Shown here: piece by piece, positions 51,354 through 61,545 of the stretch
Position numbering within the stretch: position 1 is the stretch's first letter
Layout: every line of letters begins with the position of its first letter
Assembly: GCF_027531545.1 (NCBI RefSeq)
Contig: NZ_JAPZSC010000006.1
Location: 496,001 to 560,000 of the forward strand
Direction: 5' to 3'
Length of the DNA: 64,000 nt
Source of the DNA: Silanimonas sp.
GTDB lineage: Bacteria > Pseudomonadota > Gammaproteobacteria > Xanthomonadales > Xanthomonadaceae
The notes under the pieces: generated by a model
What the model was told of the DNA's origin: nothing
Seen by the model: only the letters and a program-made list of their open reading frames with translations
Databases searched by the model: none
Position numbers and translations under genes: made by a program

Positions 51354-52242
51354 GGCGGGTCTTCCGCTGCAGCAGGCCCAGGGCCAGCAGGGTCAGGAAG
51401 CTGATGGCGAGCATCAGCGTGGCGATGCCGGTAGCGCCGGCGTAGTCGTACTCCTCGAGGCGGATCACGATCAGCAGCGGCGCGATCTCGGAGACGAAGG
51501 GAATGTTGCCGGCGATGAAGATCACCGAGCCGTACTCACCCAATCCGCGCGCGAAAGCGAGGCTGAAGCCGGTGAGGATGGCCGGCCGCAGTGGCGGGAA
51601 CACCACCCGCCGCAGGATGGTCCAGCGCGACGCCCCCAGCGTGGCCGCGGCTTCCTCGAATTCCCGGGTGGCGGTTTCGAGGATGGGCTGCAGCGTGCGC
51701 ACGGCGAACGGCAGGCCGATGAACACCAGGGCCAGCACGATGCCCGCCGGGCGCTGGGCGATGGTGATGCCCTGCGGTTCGAGGTAAGCCCCGACCCAAC
51801 CCGTGCCGGAGTAGAGCGCGGTCAGCGCGATGCCGGCCACGGCCGTGGGCAGGGCGAACGGCAGGTCGACCATCGCATCGATCAGCCTTCGGCCCGGAAA
51901 GGGATAGCGCACCAGCACCCAAGCGATCAGCGTGCCGACGACGGACGCGATGCCGGCGGCGAGGAAGGCCGTCGAGAAGCTCAACCACAGCGCCTGCTGC
52001 ACGCGCTCGCTCTGCAACAGCTGCCACCAGCCCTCGACGCCGAGATCGACGCTGCGCAACACCAGCGCCGACAACGGCAACAGGATCACCGCACCCAGCC
52101 AGGCCAGCGAGAGGCCCAGCGTGAGGCCGAATCCCGGCACCGGATCTCGCCAACGCGGGCGCGACGCCTTCCCACCGCCGGCGGCTGCCGGCGACAAAGC
52201 TTCCAATGGCGTTCGTTCGATCACGGCGCTCATCGGACTCAA
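51346..52242 (-). CDS. cysT: Sulfate ABC transporter permease CysT
   Basis: A 298-residue six-helix permease with EAA loop [22 protein letters not shown] and the CysT motifs [20 protein letters not shown] and [20 protein letters not shown] 52242 overlaps the stop of the binding-protein gene (ATGA); an ATG at 52233 is an alternative. Confidence 0.95.
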   Translation of the reverse strand: MSPMSAVIERTPLEALSPAAAGGGKASRPRWRDPVPGFGLTLGLSLAWLGAVILLPLSALVLRSVDLGVEGWWQLLQSERVQQALWLSFSTAFLAAGIASVVGTLIAWVLVRYPFPGRRLIDAMVDLPFALPTAVAGIALTALYSGTGWVGAYLEPQGITIAQRPAGIVLALVFIGLPFAVRTLQPILETATREFEEAAATLGASRWTILRRVVFPPLRPAILTGFSLAFARGLGEYGSVIFIAGNIPFVSEIAPLLIVIRLEEYDYAGATGIATLMLAISFLTLLALGLLQRKTRHG

Positions 52243-53300
52243 CGCGCGCCGGGCTGGAAGATCTGGTCGAACACGCCGCCCTCGGCGAAGTGCGTGCGCT
52301 GCGCCTGCGCCCAGCCGCCGAAGTGGGCGATATCGACGAGTTCGATCGGCTTGAAGGGCGCGAGCAGTGCCGCATCGAGCCCCTCGCGGCGCGACGGGCG
52401 GAAATGGTGCTTGGCGGCCAGCGCCTGCCCGGTCGGCGTGTACAGGAATTCGAGGTAGGCCTGCGCCACCGCGCGGGTGCCGCGGGCATCGACGTTGCGA
52501 TCAACCAAGGCCACCGGCGGCTCGGCGTGGATCGACAACGAAGGCACGACCAGTTCGTACTGGTCGCCGCCGGGCTGTGCGAGCACCAGCAGGGCCTCGT
52601 TCTCCCAAGCCACCAGCACGTCGCCGATGCGCCGCTGCACGAAGGTCGTGGCCGAACCCCGCGCACCGGTGTCGAGCAGGGGCGCGTTGCGATAGATCGA
52701 ACCGACGAAGGCCCGCACTTGCGCCTCGTCATTGCCATAGGCGCGCTCGGCCCACGCCCAGGCGGCGAGGTAGTTCCAGCGCGCGCCGCCCGAGGTCTTC
52801 GGGTTCGGTGTCACCACCGCCACGCCGGGCTTGGCGAGATCGCCCCAGTCGCGGATGCCCTTCGGATTGCCCTTGCGGACGAGGAACACGATCGTCGAGG
52901 TGTAGGGCGAGCTGTTGTGCGGCAGACGCGACTGCCAGTCCACCGGCAATGCCGCTGAATGCGTTGCGATGCCGTCGATGTCGCCCGAGAGCGCCAGCGT
53001 GACCACGTCGGCACGAAGCCCGTCGATCACCGAGCGCGCCTGCTTGGCTGAGCCTCCGTGCGAGGTCTGGACGCGAAGCTCTTCCCCGGTCGTCGCTTTC
53101 CACTGGGCGGCGAAGGCGGCGTTGACGTCCTGGTAGAACTCGCGGGTCGGGTCGTAGCTCGCGTTCAACAACTCGACGGTCCCGGTCGCCGCGGGAATGC
53201 CGTCGGCCGAGGGCTCCCGGTGGCAACCCGGCAAGAGCCCGGCCACGAGAGCCACCAACGGAAGGAATCGGGTGAAGGTCCGGACATGCATGCCCGACAT
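52239..53300 (-). CDS. sbp: Sulfate-binding lipoprotein (Sbp/CysP)
   Basis: About 353 residues. A lipoprotein signal ends in GLLPGC (Cys near 23-26, depending on the start). The mature part is Sbp-like: [26 protein letters not shown] (in parts), [27 protein letters not shown] (in parts) with the sulfate-binding Ser/Gly loops, [16 protein letters not shown] and [12 protein letters not shown]. It feeds CysTWA. Starts at 53300 and 53291 are equally possible; neither has a clear ribosome site. First gene of the sbp-cysT-cysW-cysA operon. Confidence 0.92.
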   Translation of the reverse strand: MSGMHVRTFTRFLPLVALVAGLLPGCHREPSADGIPAATGTVELLNASYDPTREFYQDVNAAFAAQWKATTGEELRVQTSHGGSAKQARSVIDGLRADVVTLALSGDIDGIATHSAALPVDWQSRLPHNSSPYTSTIVFLVRKGNPKGIRDWGDLAKPGVAVVTPNPKTSGGARWNYLAAWAWAERAYGNDEAQVRAFVGSIYRNAPLLDTGARGSATTFVQRRIGDVLVAWENEALLVLAQPGGDQYELVVPSLSIHAEPPVALVDRNVDARGTRAVAQAYLEFLYTPTGQALAAKHHFRPSRREGLDAALLAPFKPIELVDIAHFGGWAQAQRTHFAEGGVFDQIFQPGAR

Positions 53301-53391
53301 TGCAATCCACGCCGCTCCACCCGCGGAAACGCCGGCGGGGCATGTGCTTATGCCACAGCGCGAACCGTCGGGCCGATTTCCGCCGAAATCG

Positions 53392-53766
53392 TCAGCGACG
53401 GCGGCCGCCCACGGCATCGAGGCTGCGGGCGCGCGCCGCATGGGCGAGGAACTGCGCGCGGCCAACATAGGCGCGCAGCGCGGATGGATCGTCGAGCGCG
53501 CCCTGTACCGCGTGGAACGCCGAAAGATCGGCGTTGCCGAGCAGGTGGTCGATGCCCTTCAGCCCATGCGCCTGAGCTTCATCGGCGATGGCCTGCGCGG
53601 TGGCGCGCAGTTCCTCCAGGGATTCGAAACGCTCGGGCGGCAGGCCGCGCAGGCGGTCCGCGGCGGCATCGAACAGCGTGTCGTTGAGTCGACGAAGGGT
53701 GTCGGCATCGCCGCCCCCCGAGGATTGAGTCGTGGCGGCGAAAAGGTCGGCGGCATCGAAGCGCAT
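53392..53766 (-). CDS. Hypothetical protein, 124 residues
   Basis: An Ala-rich, helical, soluble protein with no signal peptide, membrane segment or motif that I recognise. It has a Gly/Ser/Gln patch at 14-23 and otherwise reads as three or four amphipathic helices ([22 protein letters not shown] in parts, [23 protein letters not shown] in parts). It precedes the sulfate operon by 91 bases and could be part of it, but no ribosome site or link to sulfur is seen. Coding is likely from the base composition of the codon positions. Confidence 0.5.
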   Translation of the reverse strand: MRFDAADLFAATTQSSGGGDADTLRRLNDTLFDAAADRLRGLPPERFESLEELRATAQAIADEAQAHGLKGIDHLLGNADLSAFHAVQGALDDPSALRAYVGRAQFLAHAARARSLDAVGGRRR

Positions 53767-53946
53767 CGGAACGCTCGCTCTGGCAGGGGGGTGATCGCAG
53801 GCTAGCGCGCGTGCACGCCGGCGCCCATCGTCCTCGCGCCGGATTTGACTATTCCTGTGTGCGTTCCTGAACCTTGTTGTGATTGCTGCGAGTTCGACGG
53901 CGACGACCGCCACACGTGGGTGTTTGGCGTCGCGCCCTCAAGGCCT

Positions 53947-54807
53947 TCAACCCGGCGCCAGTTCACCGCGTTCGATCGCCGCGATTTCCTCGTCGTCGAA
54001 ACCCGCGCGTCGGCGCGCCTCCCAGTTGAAGGGGCCCTGCACCGCGCGGCTGGCATGCGCGCGCACGAACCCTGCGAACGTCGGCCACGGCTTCAGGCCG
54101 TCGCGTTCGCACAGCCAACGGAACCAGCGCGAGCCCGCCGCCACGTGGGCCACCTCCTCGCGCAGGATCACCTCCAGCACGGCGATGCTCTCGGCATCGC
54201 CGACATCGCGCAGGCGCTCGATCAGCCCCGGCGTGACATCCAGGCCGCGCGCCTCCAGCACGCGCGGTACCAGGGCCATACGCGCGAGGGCGCTGTCGGC
54301 GGTCTTCTCGGCCATTTCCCACAGACCGTTGTGCGCATCGAAATCACCGTAGGCGTGGCTGAGTTCGGCGAGTCGCGCGGCCAGCAACTGGAAATGCCGC
54401 GCCTCGTCGTCGGCGGTGCGGACGAAATCGGCGGCGAATTCCGCAGCCACGTCGGCCGGGAAATCCCGGAACCGGTAGACCGAATCCCACGCGAGGTCGA
54501 CGGCGTTGAGCTCGATGTGCGCGATGGCGTGCAGGAACGCGGCACGGCCGGCGATGCTGCCGAGCCCGCGCTTCGGCAGGTGCTTCGGATGCACCAGCCG
54601 CGGCCGCTCGGGACGACCGGGGAAACGGATCGGTTCCGGCGGTGGCGCATCGGCTTCGGGCGGCAACGCGCCGGCGAAGAAGGCCGCCGCGTAGGCGCGG
54701 GTCTTGGCGCACTTGGCCTGCGGGTCGGCGGTGGCGAGGCAGGCGGCCGCCGCGGCATAGAGGCCGGACGCCGAAGCGGTCGGCATGGCATCGAGCACCG
54801 GCGTCAC
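53947..54807 (-). CDS. DUF455 ferritin-like protein
   Basis: A 286-residue member of PF04305, a ferritin-like family. The di-iron Glu/His motifs look intact: HIELNAVDLAWDSVYRF, DFVRTADDEARHFQLLAARL and REEVAHVAAGSRWF. Some ferritin-like hydroxylases act on tRNA or small molecules, but DUF455 function is not settled. ATG 54807 is the first start; a second at 54786 is possible. It sits downstream of purF by 21 bases and may be read with it. Confidence 0.87.
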   Translation of the reverse strand: MTPVLDAMPTASASGLYAAAAACLATADPQAKCAKTRAYAAAFFAGALPPEADAPPPEPIRFPGRPERPRLVHPKHLPKRGLGSIAGRAAFLHAIAHIELNAVDLAWDSVYRFRDFPADVAAEFAADFVRTADDEARHFQLLAARLAELSHAYGDFDAHNGLWEMAEKTADSALARMALVPRVLEARGLDVTPGLIERLRDVGDAESIAVLEVILREEVAHVAAGSRWFRWLCERDGLKPWPTFAGFVRAHASRAVQGPFNWEARRRAGFDDEEIAAIERGELAPG

Positions 54808-54828
54808 ATCCCTGCTCCGCCGACGCGA

Positions 54829-56292
<1,464 letters not shown>

Positions 56293-57084
56293 TCAGTTGG
56301 ACTCCGGGTTCGGATGCTGGGTGTTGGCGGGGTCGCCCGATGGCGCATCGAGCGCCGAAGCGCCCACGCGCGCGGGGTCGGTCGCAGCCGGGGCGGCCAA
56401 CCCAGCCTGCGAGGCCCACTGGCGAAGCATGGGATTGCCTTCCTGCGGCATCACGCCGAGCCACTGCGCGGCGTGGGCGATGTCGAGACCGGCGATCGGC
56501 GGCAACGCGCTGGCGGAAGCGCCGCCCGACGCGTCGGCAGCGTCCGACATGGCGGCATGGCCGTCGCTGGCCATCGACGGCAGCGCATTCAGGGCCGGGG
56601 CGGCAAAGGCCACGAGTTCGGAACCGTCGGGCAACTGCGCGACGATCCAGCCGGCGGGCACGGTGAACACCGGCATCAGCGCGGACTCGCGCCAGAGCGT
56701 GGCCCGCGACCACGGGGTGAACGACACCAGCAGCACCACGGCGAGCACGATGGCGTAGCCGCGCGCCGCGCCGAAGGCGAAGCCCAGCATCCGGTCGGTG
56801 CCGGAGAGCCCGGCCCCATGCAGCAGGGTGCGCAACAGCCACACGGCGATGTTCCCGACCACCACGACGAGGGCGAAGGTCGCGCCGTATCCCGCCAGGG
56901 CGCGCAGCAACGGGGTTTCGATACCGGTGAATTCAGCCGCGGCGACATCGCCGAAAGCGACGGTGAGCCAGAGCGCCGCCACCCAGACCAGCAGCGACAG
57001 CACTTCGGTCAACATGCCCCGGATCGCGCCGAGAACTGCCGAGAGCCCGATGACGACGAGGATGGCGGTGTCGAGGCCGGTCAC
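56293..57084 (-). CDS. cvpA: CvpA family membrane protein
   Basis: A 263-residue protein with four TM helices in the first 130 residues (starting MTGLDTAILVVIGLSAVLGAIRGMLTEVLSLLVWVAAL in parts). The family begins exactly so; the C-terminal 100 residues are a soluble, Ala/Pro-rich extension not found in the short E. coli CvpA. Linked to colicin V production, envelope stress and purine operon context. It overlaps the SPOR gene by 4 bases. Confidence 0.93.
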   Translation of the reverse strand: MTGLDTAILVVIGLSAVLGAIRGMLTEVLSLLVWVAALWLTVAFGDVAAAEFTGIETPLLRALAGYGATFALVVVVGNIAVWLLRTLLHGAGLSGTDRMLGFAFGAARGYAIVLAVVLLVSFTPWSRATLWRESALMPVFTVPAGWIVAQLPDGSELVAFAAPALNALPSMASDGHAAMSDAADASGGASASALPPIAGLDIAHAAQWLGVMPQEGNPMLRQWASQAGLAAPAATDPARVGASALDAPSGDPANTQHPNPESN

Positions 57085-58127
57085 GGGTGCGGAACGACGA
57101 TCCCGGACACGCCGAGCTTGCCGGCGGCGTCCGACTTGATGCGTTCCGCTTCGGCACGGTCGGCCGCGGGCCCGAGGCGCACGCGCCAGAGGGCGCCGTT
57201 GGCGGTGGGCACGCGCTGTTCGAACGCGGCGAATCCGGCCGCACGGGCGCGGGCCACGAGCGCCTGCGCATCGCCCTGGCTGGCGAAAGCGCCCAGCTGC
57301 ACGGCGAAGCCGCTGGCACTCACGGTGGCGCGCGGGGCCTCCGCGGCGGGACGCGGCGCGGTGGCAGCTGCCTGCGGTGCCGGCGCTGGCGCGGCGTCGC
57401 CGGTGGCGACGGCAGCGGAACCGGAAATAGCGGCCGTGCGCACGCGGGCAGCTTCGGCAGCGGCGCGGTTGGCGAACGGGCCCACCTTCACGCGGGTCGC
57501 GGACTGGCCGTTGACCTGCGTGGCTTCGGTGTAAGCCGGCAGGCTGGAAGACTTCAGCCGGGCGACCAGCGCATCCGCATTGGCGCGGTTGCCGAAGGTG
57601 CCGGCCGTGACGCTGTAGTCGCCCGCGGCCACGGCGGCCGGCGCCACGGGCGCAGGGGGCGGGGCGACCGGGGCGACCGGGGCGACCGGGGCGGGCGGCG
57701 CCGGTGCGACGGGTGCCGCAGCAGGCGTTGCGACCGTCGGGGCCGGGGCCGGCGTCGGCAAGCCAGTGGCGGCGTCGACCGGCACCGCGGTAGTGGCGTC
57801 GACCGGCACCGCGGTGGCGGCGTCGAGGGCATCGACACGAGGCGCGACGTTGGCCGTCGCATCGACGGTGGCGAGCGCGTTCGGGTCGGCCGGATCGGCG
57901 GCCGTCACGCCTTCGGCCACCGGGGTCGGCGCCGCGACCGGTGGGCCCAGCGGGATTTCGCGGGTGACGAATTCGCCGTCCGGCGCGTCCGGCACGGTGA
58001 TCGGCACTTCGGCCGCATCGGCGGCGCCTTTCGACTCGGGGCCGATGACGATCATCGGGATGAAGATCACCGCCAGTGCACCGAGCACCAGCGCACCGAT
58101 GAGGCGCTGCTTGACCTTGACGTCCAT
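57081..58127 (-). CDS. SPOR-domain protein (DedD-like), two SPOR repeats
   Basis: A 348-residue inner-membrane protein: cytoplasmic MDVKVKQR, TM helix about 9-29, long Ala/Pro/Val-rich linker to 168, and two SPOR domains at about 169-235 (YSVTAGTFGNRANADALV) and 271-345 (FAVQLGAFASQGDAQALV). SPOR domains bind denuded septal glycan, so the protein is expected at the division site. DedD has one SPOR domain; two is unusual. ATG 58127 starts the DedD-like N-terminus. Precedes cvpA-purF. Confidence 0.88.
   Translation of the reverse strand: MDVKVKQRLIGALVLGALAVIFIPMIVIGPESKGAADAAEVPITVPDAPDGEFVTREIPLGPPVAAPTPVAEGVTAADPADPNALATVDATANVAPRVDALDAATAVPVDATTAVPVDAATGLPTPAPAPTVATPAAAPVAPAPPAPVAPVAPVAPPPAPVAPAAVAAGDYSVTAGTFGNRANADALVARLKSSSLPAYTEATQVNGQSATRVKVGPFANRAAAEAARVRTAAISGSAAVATGDAAPAPAPQAAATAPRPAAEAPRATVSASGFAVQLGAFASQGDAQALVARARAAGFAAFEQRVPTANGALWRVRLGPAADRAEAERIKSDAAGKLGVSGIVVPHP
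57664..57690. repeat. Three 9-bp tandem repeats in the SPOR gene linker
   Basis: Three copies of GCGACCGGG on the plus strand encode a run of Val-Ala-Pro on the minus strand, in the low-complexity linker. Confidence 0.7.
57772..57819. repeat. Two 24-bp tandem repeats in the SPOR gene linker
   Basis: Two units beginning GCGTCGACCGGCACCGCGGT are 24 bases apart, with a third partial copy; they encode repeated AVPVDA-type segments and keep the reading frame. Confidence 0.7.
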
Positions 58128-58154
58128 CGAGGTTCCGAACGGAGGGGACACGGA

Positions 58155-58160
58155 ATTATA
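58155..58160 (-). promoter_or_regulatory. Consensus -10 hexamer upstream of the SPOR-cvpA-purF genes
   Basis: TATAAT reads on the minus strand, 28 bases upstream of the SPOR ATG. No matching -35 element is clear, so it is a weak promoter call. Confidence 0.35.
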
Positions 58161-58204
58161 GGCGGTCACCCCGCTGCCGCCCCAGCTAGACCGCGGGCCG
58201 GGGT

Positions 58205-59455
58205 TCAGGCAAGGGCGCCCGCCAGCGCGGCCACGGTGTGGAAACTGCCGAAGACGAGGACCCGCCCGCCCTCACCTGCCGCGTCGCGCGCCGCCGAGAG
58301 TGCGTGATCGAGGGCCCCGTGGGTGTGGACCGTCGTCGCTCCGCCCGCACGGACACGAGCTTCGAGCGCCGCGACCGGCAGGCCCCGCGAGCCGGCGTCG
58401 GTGATCGGGCCAAGGTGCCAGGCGGCGATGTGCGGCAGCAGTGCGGCCACGACGCCTTCGATGTCCTTGTCGCCGAGCGCCGAGAACACCGCCATCGTCG
58501 GCTTCGGGTTCGCCGCCAGCCACGCGGCGAGCTGGCGCGCACCCTGCGGGTTGTGGGCGACGTCCGCGACGACCTCGGGCGATTCGCCGATCACTTGCAG
58601 GCGACCCCGCACACGCGCCTCCGCCACGCCATGGGCGAAGGCCTCGTCGGGTATCGCCAGCGGCGACGCGCGCAGGGCGGCGACCGCAGCGGCGGCGTTG
58701 TCGACCTGCACGGGCGCCGCCAGCGCCGGGTACGGCAGGTCGAGCTGGAAGCCCGGCTCGCGCCACACCCAATGGTCGTCGAAGCGGTCGACGAGGTAGT
58801 CGCTGTGGCCGCGGATGGCGATGGTGCCCAGCGCGTAGGCACGGCGCAGCACGCTGCTGGGCGGGTCCTTCTCGCCGAACACGGCGATCTTACCGGCGCG
58901 CAGGATGCCGGCCTTTTCCGCACCGATGCTCTCGCGGTCGGGGCCGAGGTAGTCCATGTGGTCGAGGTCGACGGTGGTGATCACCGCCACGTCGGCGTCG
59001 ACGAGGTTCGTCGCGTCGAGGCGGCCGCCCAGTCCCACTTCGAGAATCGCAAGGTCGAGCCCGGCGCGCTCGAAGAGGTCGAAGGCAGCCAGCGTGGCGT
59101 ACTCGAAGTAGGTGATCGGCGTGTCGCCGCGGGCGGCGTCGATACGCTCGAAGGCCCCGACGATCGCGTCGTCGGCCGCGTCGACGCCATCGATGCGGAT
59201 CCGTTCGTTGAAGCGCCAAAGGTGCGGCGAGGTGTAGGTGCCGACGCGCAGGCCGGCCGCACGGGCGATGGCTTCGAGGAAGGCCACCGTGCTGCCCTTG
59301 CCATTGGTGCCGCCGACGGTGACCACGACCGGTGCGGGCTTCGGCGCAAGGCGCATGGCCCCGGCCACAGCGCGCACCCGTTCGAGGCCCATGGCGATGG
59401 CCTGCGGGTGCTGCTGCTGGATGCGGAGAAGCCAGTCGGAAAGCGGAAGCGGCAT
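58205..59455 (-). CDS. folC: Bifunctional dihydrofolate/folylpolyglutamate synthase
   Basis: A 416-residue Mur-ligase-like enzyme adding glutamate to folate precursors. P-loop VGGTNGKGSTVAFLEAI, TYTSPHLWRFNERIRI, ILEVGLGGRLDATN and DVAHNPQGARQLAAWL mark it. ATG 59455 begins a canonical LSDWL N-terminus; upstream in-frame codons overlap the divergent AKR gene. In related genomes folC precedes the SPOR, cvpA and purF genes, as here. Confidence 0.96.
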   Translation of the reverse strand: MPLPLSDWLLRIQQQHPQAIAMGLERVRAVAGAMRLAPKPAPVVVTVGGTNGKGSTVAFLEAIARAAGLRVGTYTSPHLWRFNERIRIDGVDAADDAIVGAFERIDAARGDTPITYFEYATLAAFDLFERAGLDLAILEVGLGGRLDATNLVDADVAVITTVDLDHMDYLGPDRESIGAEKAGILRAGKIAVFGEKDPPSSVLRRAYALGTIAIRGHSDYLVDRFDDHWVWREPGFQLDLPYPALAAPVQVDNAAAAVAALRASPLAIPDEAFAHGVAEARVRGRLQVIGESPEVVADVAHNPQGARQLAAWLAANPKPTMAVFSALGDKDIEGVVAALLPHIAAWHLGPITDAGSRGLPVAALEARVRAGGATTVHTHGALDHALSAARDAAGEGGRVLVFGSFHTVAALAGALA

Positions 59456-59519
59456 GGGTTCACGGGAGCGGAGCGGGCGTCCATTATCGCCGCTGCCCTC
59501 CCCTGTTCGCCGGAACCGC

Positions 59520-60380
59520 ATGGCTTCGACCGCTCCGCCCCTGATCCTCGGCTCGATGCGCTTCGGCGACTGGGGCGCACGCCTCGCACCTGCCGAGGTG
59601 GCGCGCCTGCTGGCCGCCGCCCTCGACCTCGGCATCGACACGCTCGACCTCGCCGACATCTACGGTGGCCACACGACGAACGCGCTGGTCGGCGCCGCGC
59701 TGCGCCACGACCCGTCGCTGCGCGCCCGCCTGCATCTGCTGGCGAAGGTCGGCATCGTGATGCCCGATAGCCCCGGCAACGGCCGGCGCGTGCAGCACTA
59801 CGACCTCTCGCCCGCGCATCTGGAAGCCGCACTCGCTGCGAGCCTCCGCGACCTCGGCGTGGGGCGGGTCGACACCCTGATGCTGCATCGCTTCGACCCC
59901 GGCCTGGACGTCGATGCCGTCGCCGGCTGGCTCGCGGTGCACCGCGAACGCGACACCGTGCGCGACTTCGGGGTCTCGAACTTTCCCGCGGCTGCGCTGC
60001 CGCTGTTCACCGGGAAGCTCGCGCCGTCCAGCCACCAGATCGAACTCAGCCCCGCCGCGTCGCAGGCGCTCGACGACGGCACCCACGCCGCCAGCCGCGC
60101 CACCGGTGCCGAGGTTCAGGCCTGGTCGCCCCTCGGCGGCGGCGCCCTGCTGGCCGACAACGATCGCGGCCGAGCGCTGGACGCGATCGCCGGCGACTTC
60201 GGGCTCGACCGCGCCAGCCTGCTGTTGCGCTGGGTGGCCAGCCTTCCCGCCACCCGCGTCGTGCTCGGCACGACGCGAGCCGAACGACTCGCCGACGCCG
60301 TGGGCGCGGTCGAACGGCCGCTGCCGGCGGACGCGTGGTACGCCGTTTGGCAGGCCGCGCGCGGCAAGCCGGTGCCTTGA
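59520..60380 (+). CDS. Aldo/keto reductase
   Basis: A 286-residue NAD(P)H-dependent oxidoreductase with a TIM barrel. The tetrad is visible: Asp in LDLADIYGGH and Tyr in that motif, Lys in LLAKVG, and His in LMLHRFDPG. SNFPAAAL and LRWVASLPATRVVLGTTR belong to the cofactor end. It resembles YdhF-type AKRs. Substrate unknown. Convergent with the Gfo/Idh/MocA gene over 26 bases. Confidence 0.9.
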   Translation: MASTAPPLILGSMRFGDWGARLAPAEVARLLAAALDLGIDTLDLADIYGGHTTNALVGAALRHDPSLRARLHLLAKVGIVMPDSPGNGRRVQHYDLSPAHLEAALAASLRDLGVGRVDTLMLHRFDPGLDVDAVAGWLAVHRERDTVRDFGVSNFPAAALPLFTGKLAPSSHQIELSPAASQALDDGTHAASRATGAEVQAWSPLGGGALLADNDRGRALDAIAGDFGLDRASLLLRWVASLPATRVVLGTTRAERLADAVGAVERPLPADAWYAVWQAARGKPVP

Positions 60381-60406
60381 TCGGCTGCGGCCGCAAGCCC
60401 ACGAAT

Positions 60407-61396
60407 TCAAGGCGCGATGGGCCGCCCTTCGGTCGCGCTGCGCAACAGGGCCTGCGCCAGGCGCGTGGTGTCGCGGGTTTCGGCCCAGGTAGGCCAGTGC
60501 GGCCTTGGCTCCTCACCGCGCGCCAAGGCCGCGAAGGCCTCGGCCTCCAGAAGAAACCCGTTGCCTTGGGGCACCGGCTCACGCCGGCTGTCGTAGCCCT
60601 CGGCCACCTCGACCCAATCCTGGCCGGGCCCGACGTGGTTGAAAAACCCACTGGCCAGCGTGCTCTCAGTGCCGACGATGCGCAGGTGCCGGTGCGGCAC
60701 CGCATCGAACCAGCACTGCAACGTGGCCATCAGGCCGTCGTCCCAGACCAGCACTGCGGCCAAAGCACGATCGACCCCCGTGCCCCCCCACGCGGCGCTG
60801 GCCTGTACGGTGGCAGGAAGACCACCGGCTAGAGCCCGTATCAGGCTCAGCGGGTAGACGCCTACATCCCACAAGGATCCACCGCCAAGCGCCGGGTCCA
60901 GTCGAATGTCGGCGTCGCGCCGCAGCGTGAAGCCGAACATCCCCGAGAGCTGCCGCAAGCGCCCGATCTGGCCGCCGCGCACGCGCGTCAGCAGGTCAAG
61001 GGTCTGTGGCTGGAACCGGTAAGGAAATGCCTCCATCACCACGCGGCCTGCCGCATCGGCAGCCGCCCGCAAGCGATCCACGTCATCCACGCTGAGCGCC
61101 ATGGGCTTTTCGCACAGCACGTGCTTGCCCGCGGCCAGCGCGCGCAGGGCCCAAGGCACGTGCTGGTCGTTGCTCAGGGCGATGTAGACGGCATCGATCT
61201 CGGCATCGCCCAACAACGCGTCGTAATCGGGCCGGACACGCGGCACGCCATTCGCCTGCGCGAAGGCCGCGGCGCGTTCGGCGCTGCGGCTGGCCACCGC
61301 GGTGACGTGCAACGCGGTCGATGGCGCCACACCTTGGCAGAACGAGGCGGCGATGCGTGCAGCGCCCAGGACGCCGATGCGAAGGACGGGATTCAT
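60407..61396 (-). CDS. Gfo/Idh/MocA-family oxidoreductase
   Basis: A 329-residue NAD(P)-dependent dehydrogenase. Rossmann loop GVLGAARIA (8-16), the catalytic-region CEKPMALS (Lys in EKP), and AFPYRFQPQTLDLL with the C-terminal alpha/beta fold (LGGGSLWDVGVYPLSLIRALAG in parts) are all normal for the trans-dihydrodiol-dehydrogenase-like subset. Substrate unknown. ATG 61396 begins at the strand MNPVLRIGV. Confidence 0.9.
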   Translation of the reverse strand: MNPVLRIGVLGAARIAASFCQGVAPSTALHVTAVASRSAERAAAFAQANGVPRVRPDYDALLGDAEIDAVYIALSNDQHVPWALRALAAGKHVLCEKPMALSVDDVDRLRAAADAAGRVVMEAFPYRFQPQTLDLLTRVRGGQIGRLRQLSGMFGFTLRRDADIRLDPALGGGSLWDVGVYPLSLIRALAGGLPATVQASAAWGGTGVDRALAAVLVWDDGLMATLQCWFDAVPHRHLRIVGTESTLASGFFNHVGPGQDWVEVAEGYDSRREPVPQGNGFLLEAEAFAALARGEEPRPHWPTWAETRDTTRLAQALLRSATEGRPIAP

Positions 61397-61545
61397 GACG
61401 GGCTCATGGCGCGGAGGACGTTCAAACCGCCTGCATGGTGAAGCCGTCGGCCAGGGGGCGGTCAAGCACGTGCCGCCCCCCCCGGGGCGAGGTCGATACC
61501 AAGCGGATCTTCCGGCGCGAGCGCGAGCGCGGCCCCAAGCGGCCG

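Noticed and set aside
53767-53946. tRNA or small RNA in the gap between the 124-residue protein and DUF455
   Set aside because: No cloverleaf, CCA end or terminator with U-run was found; the gap looks like plain intergenic sequence.
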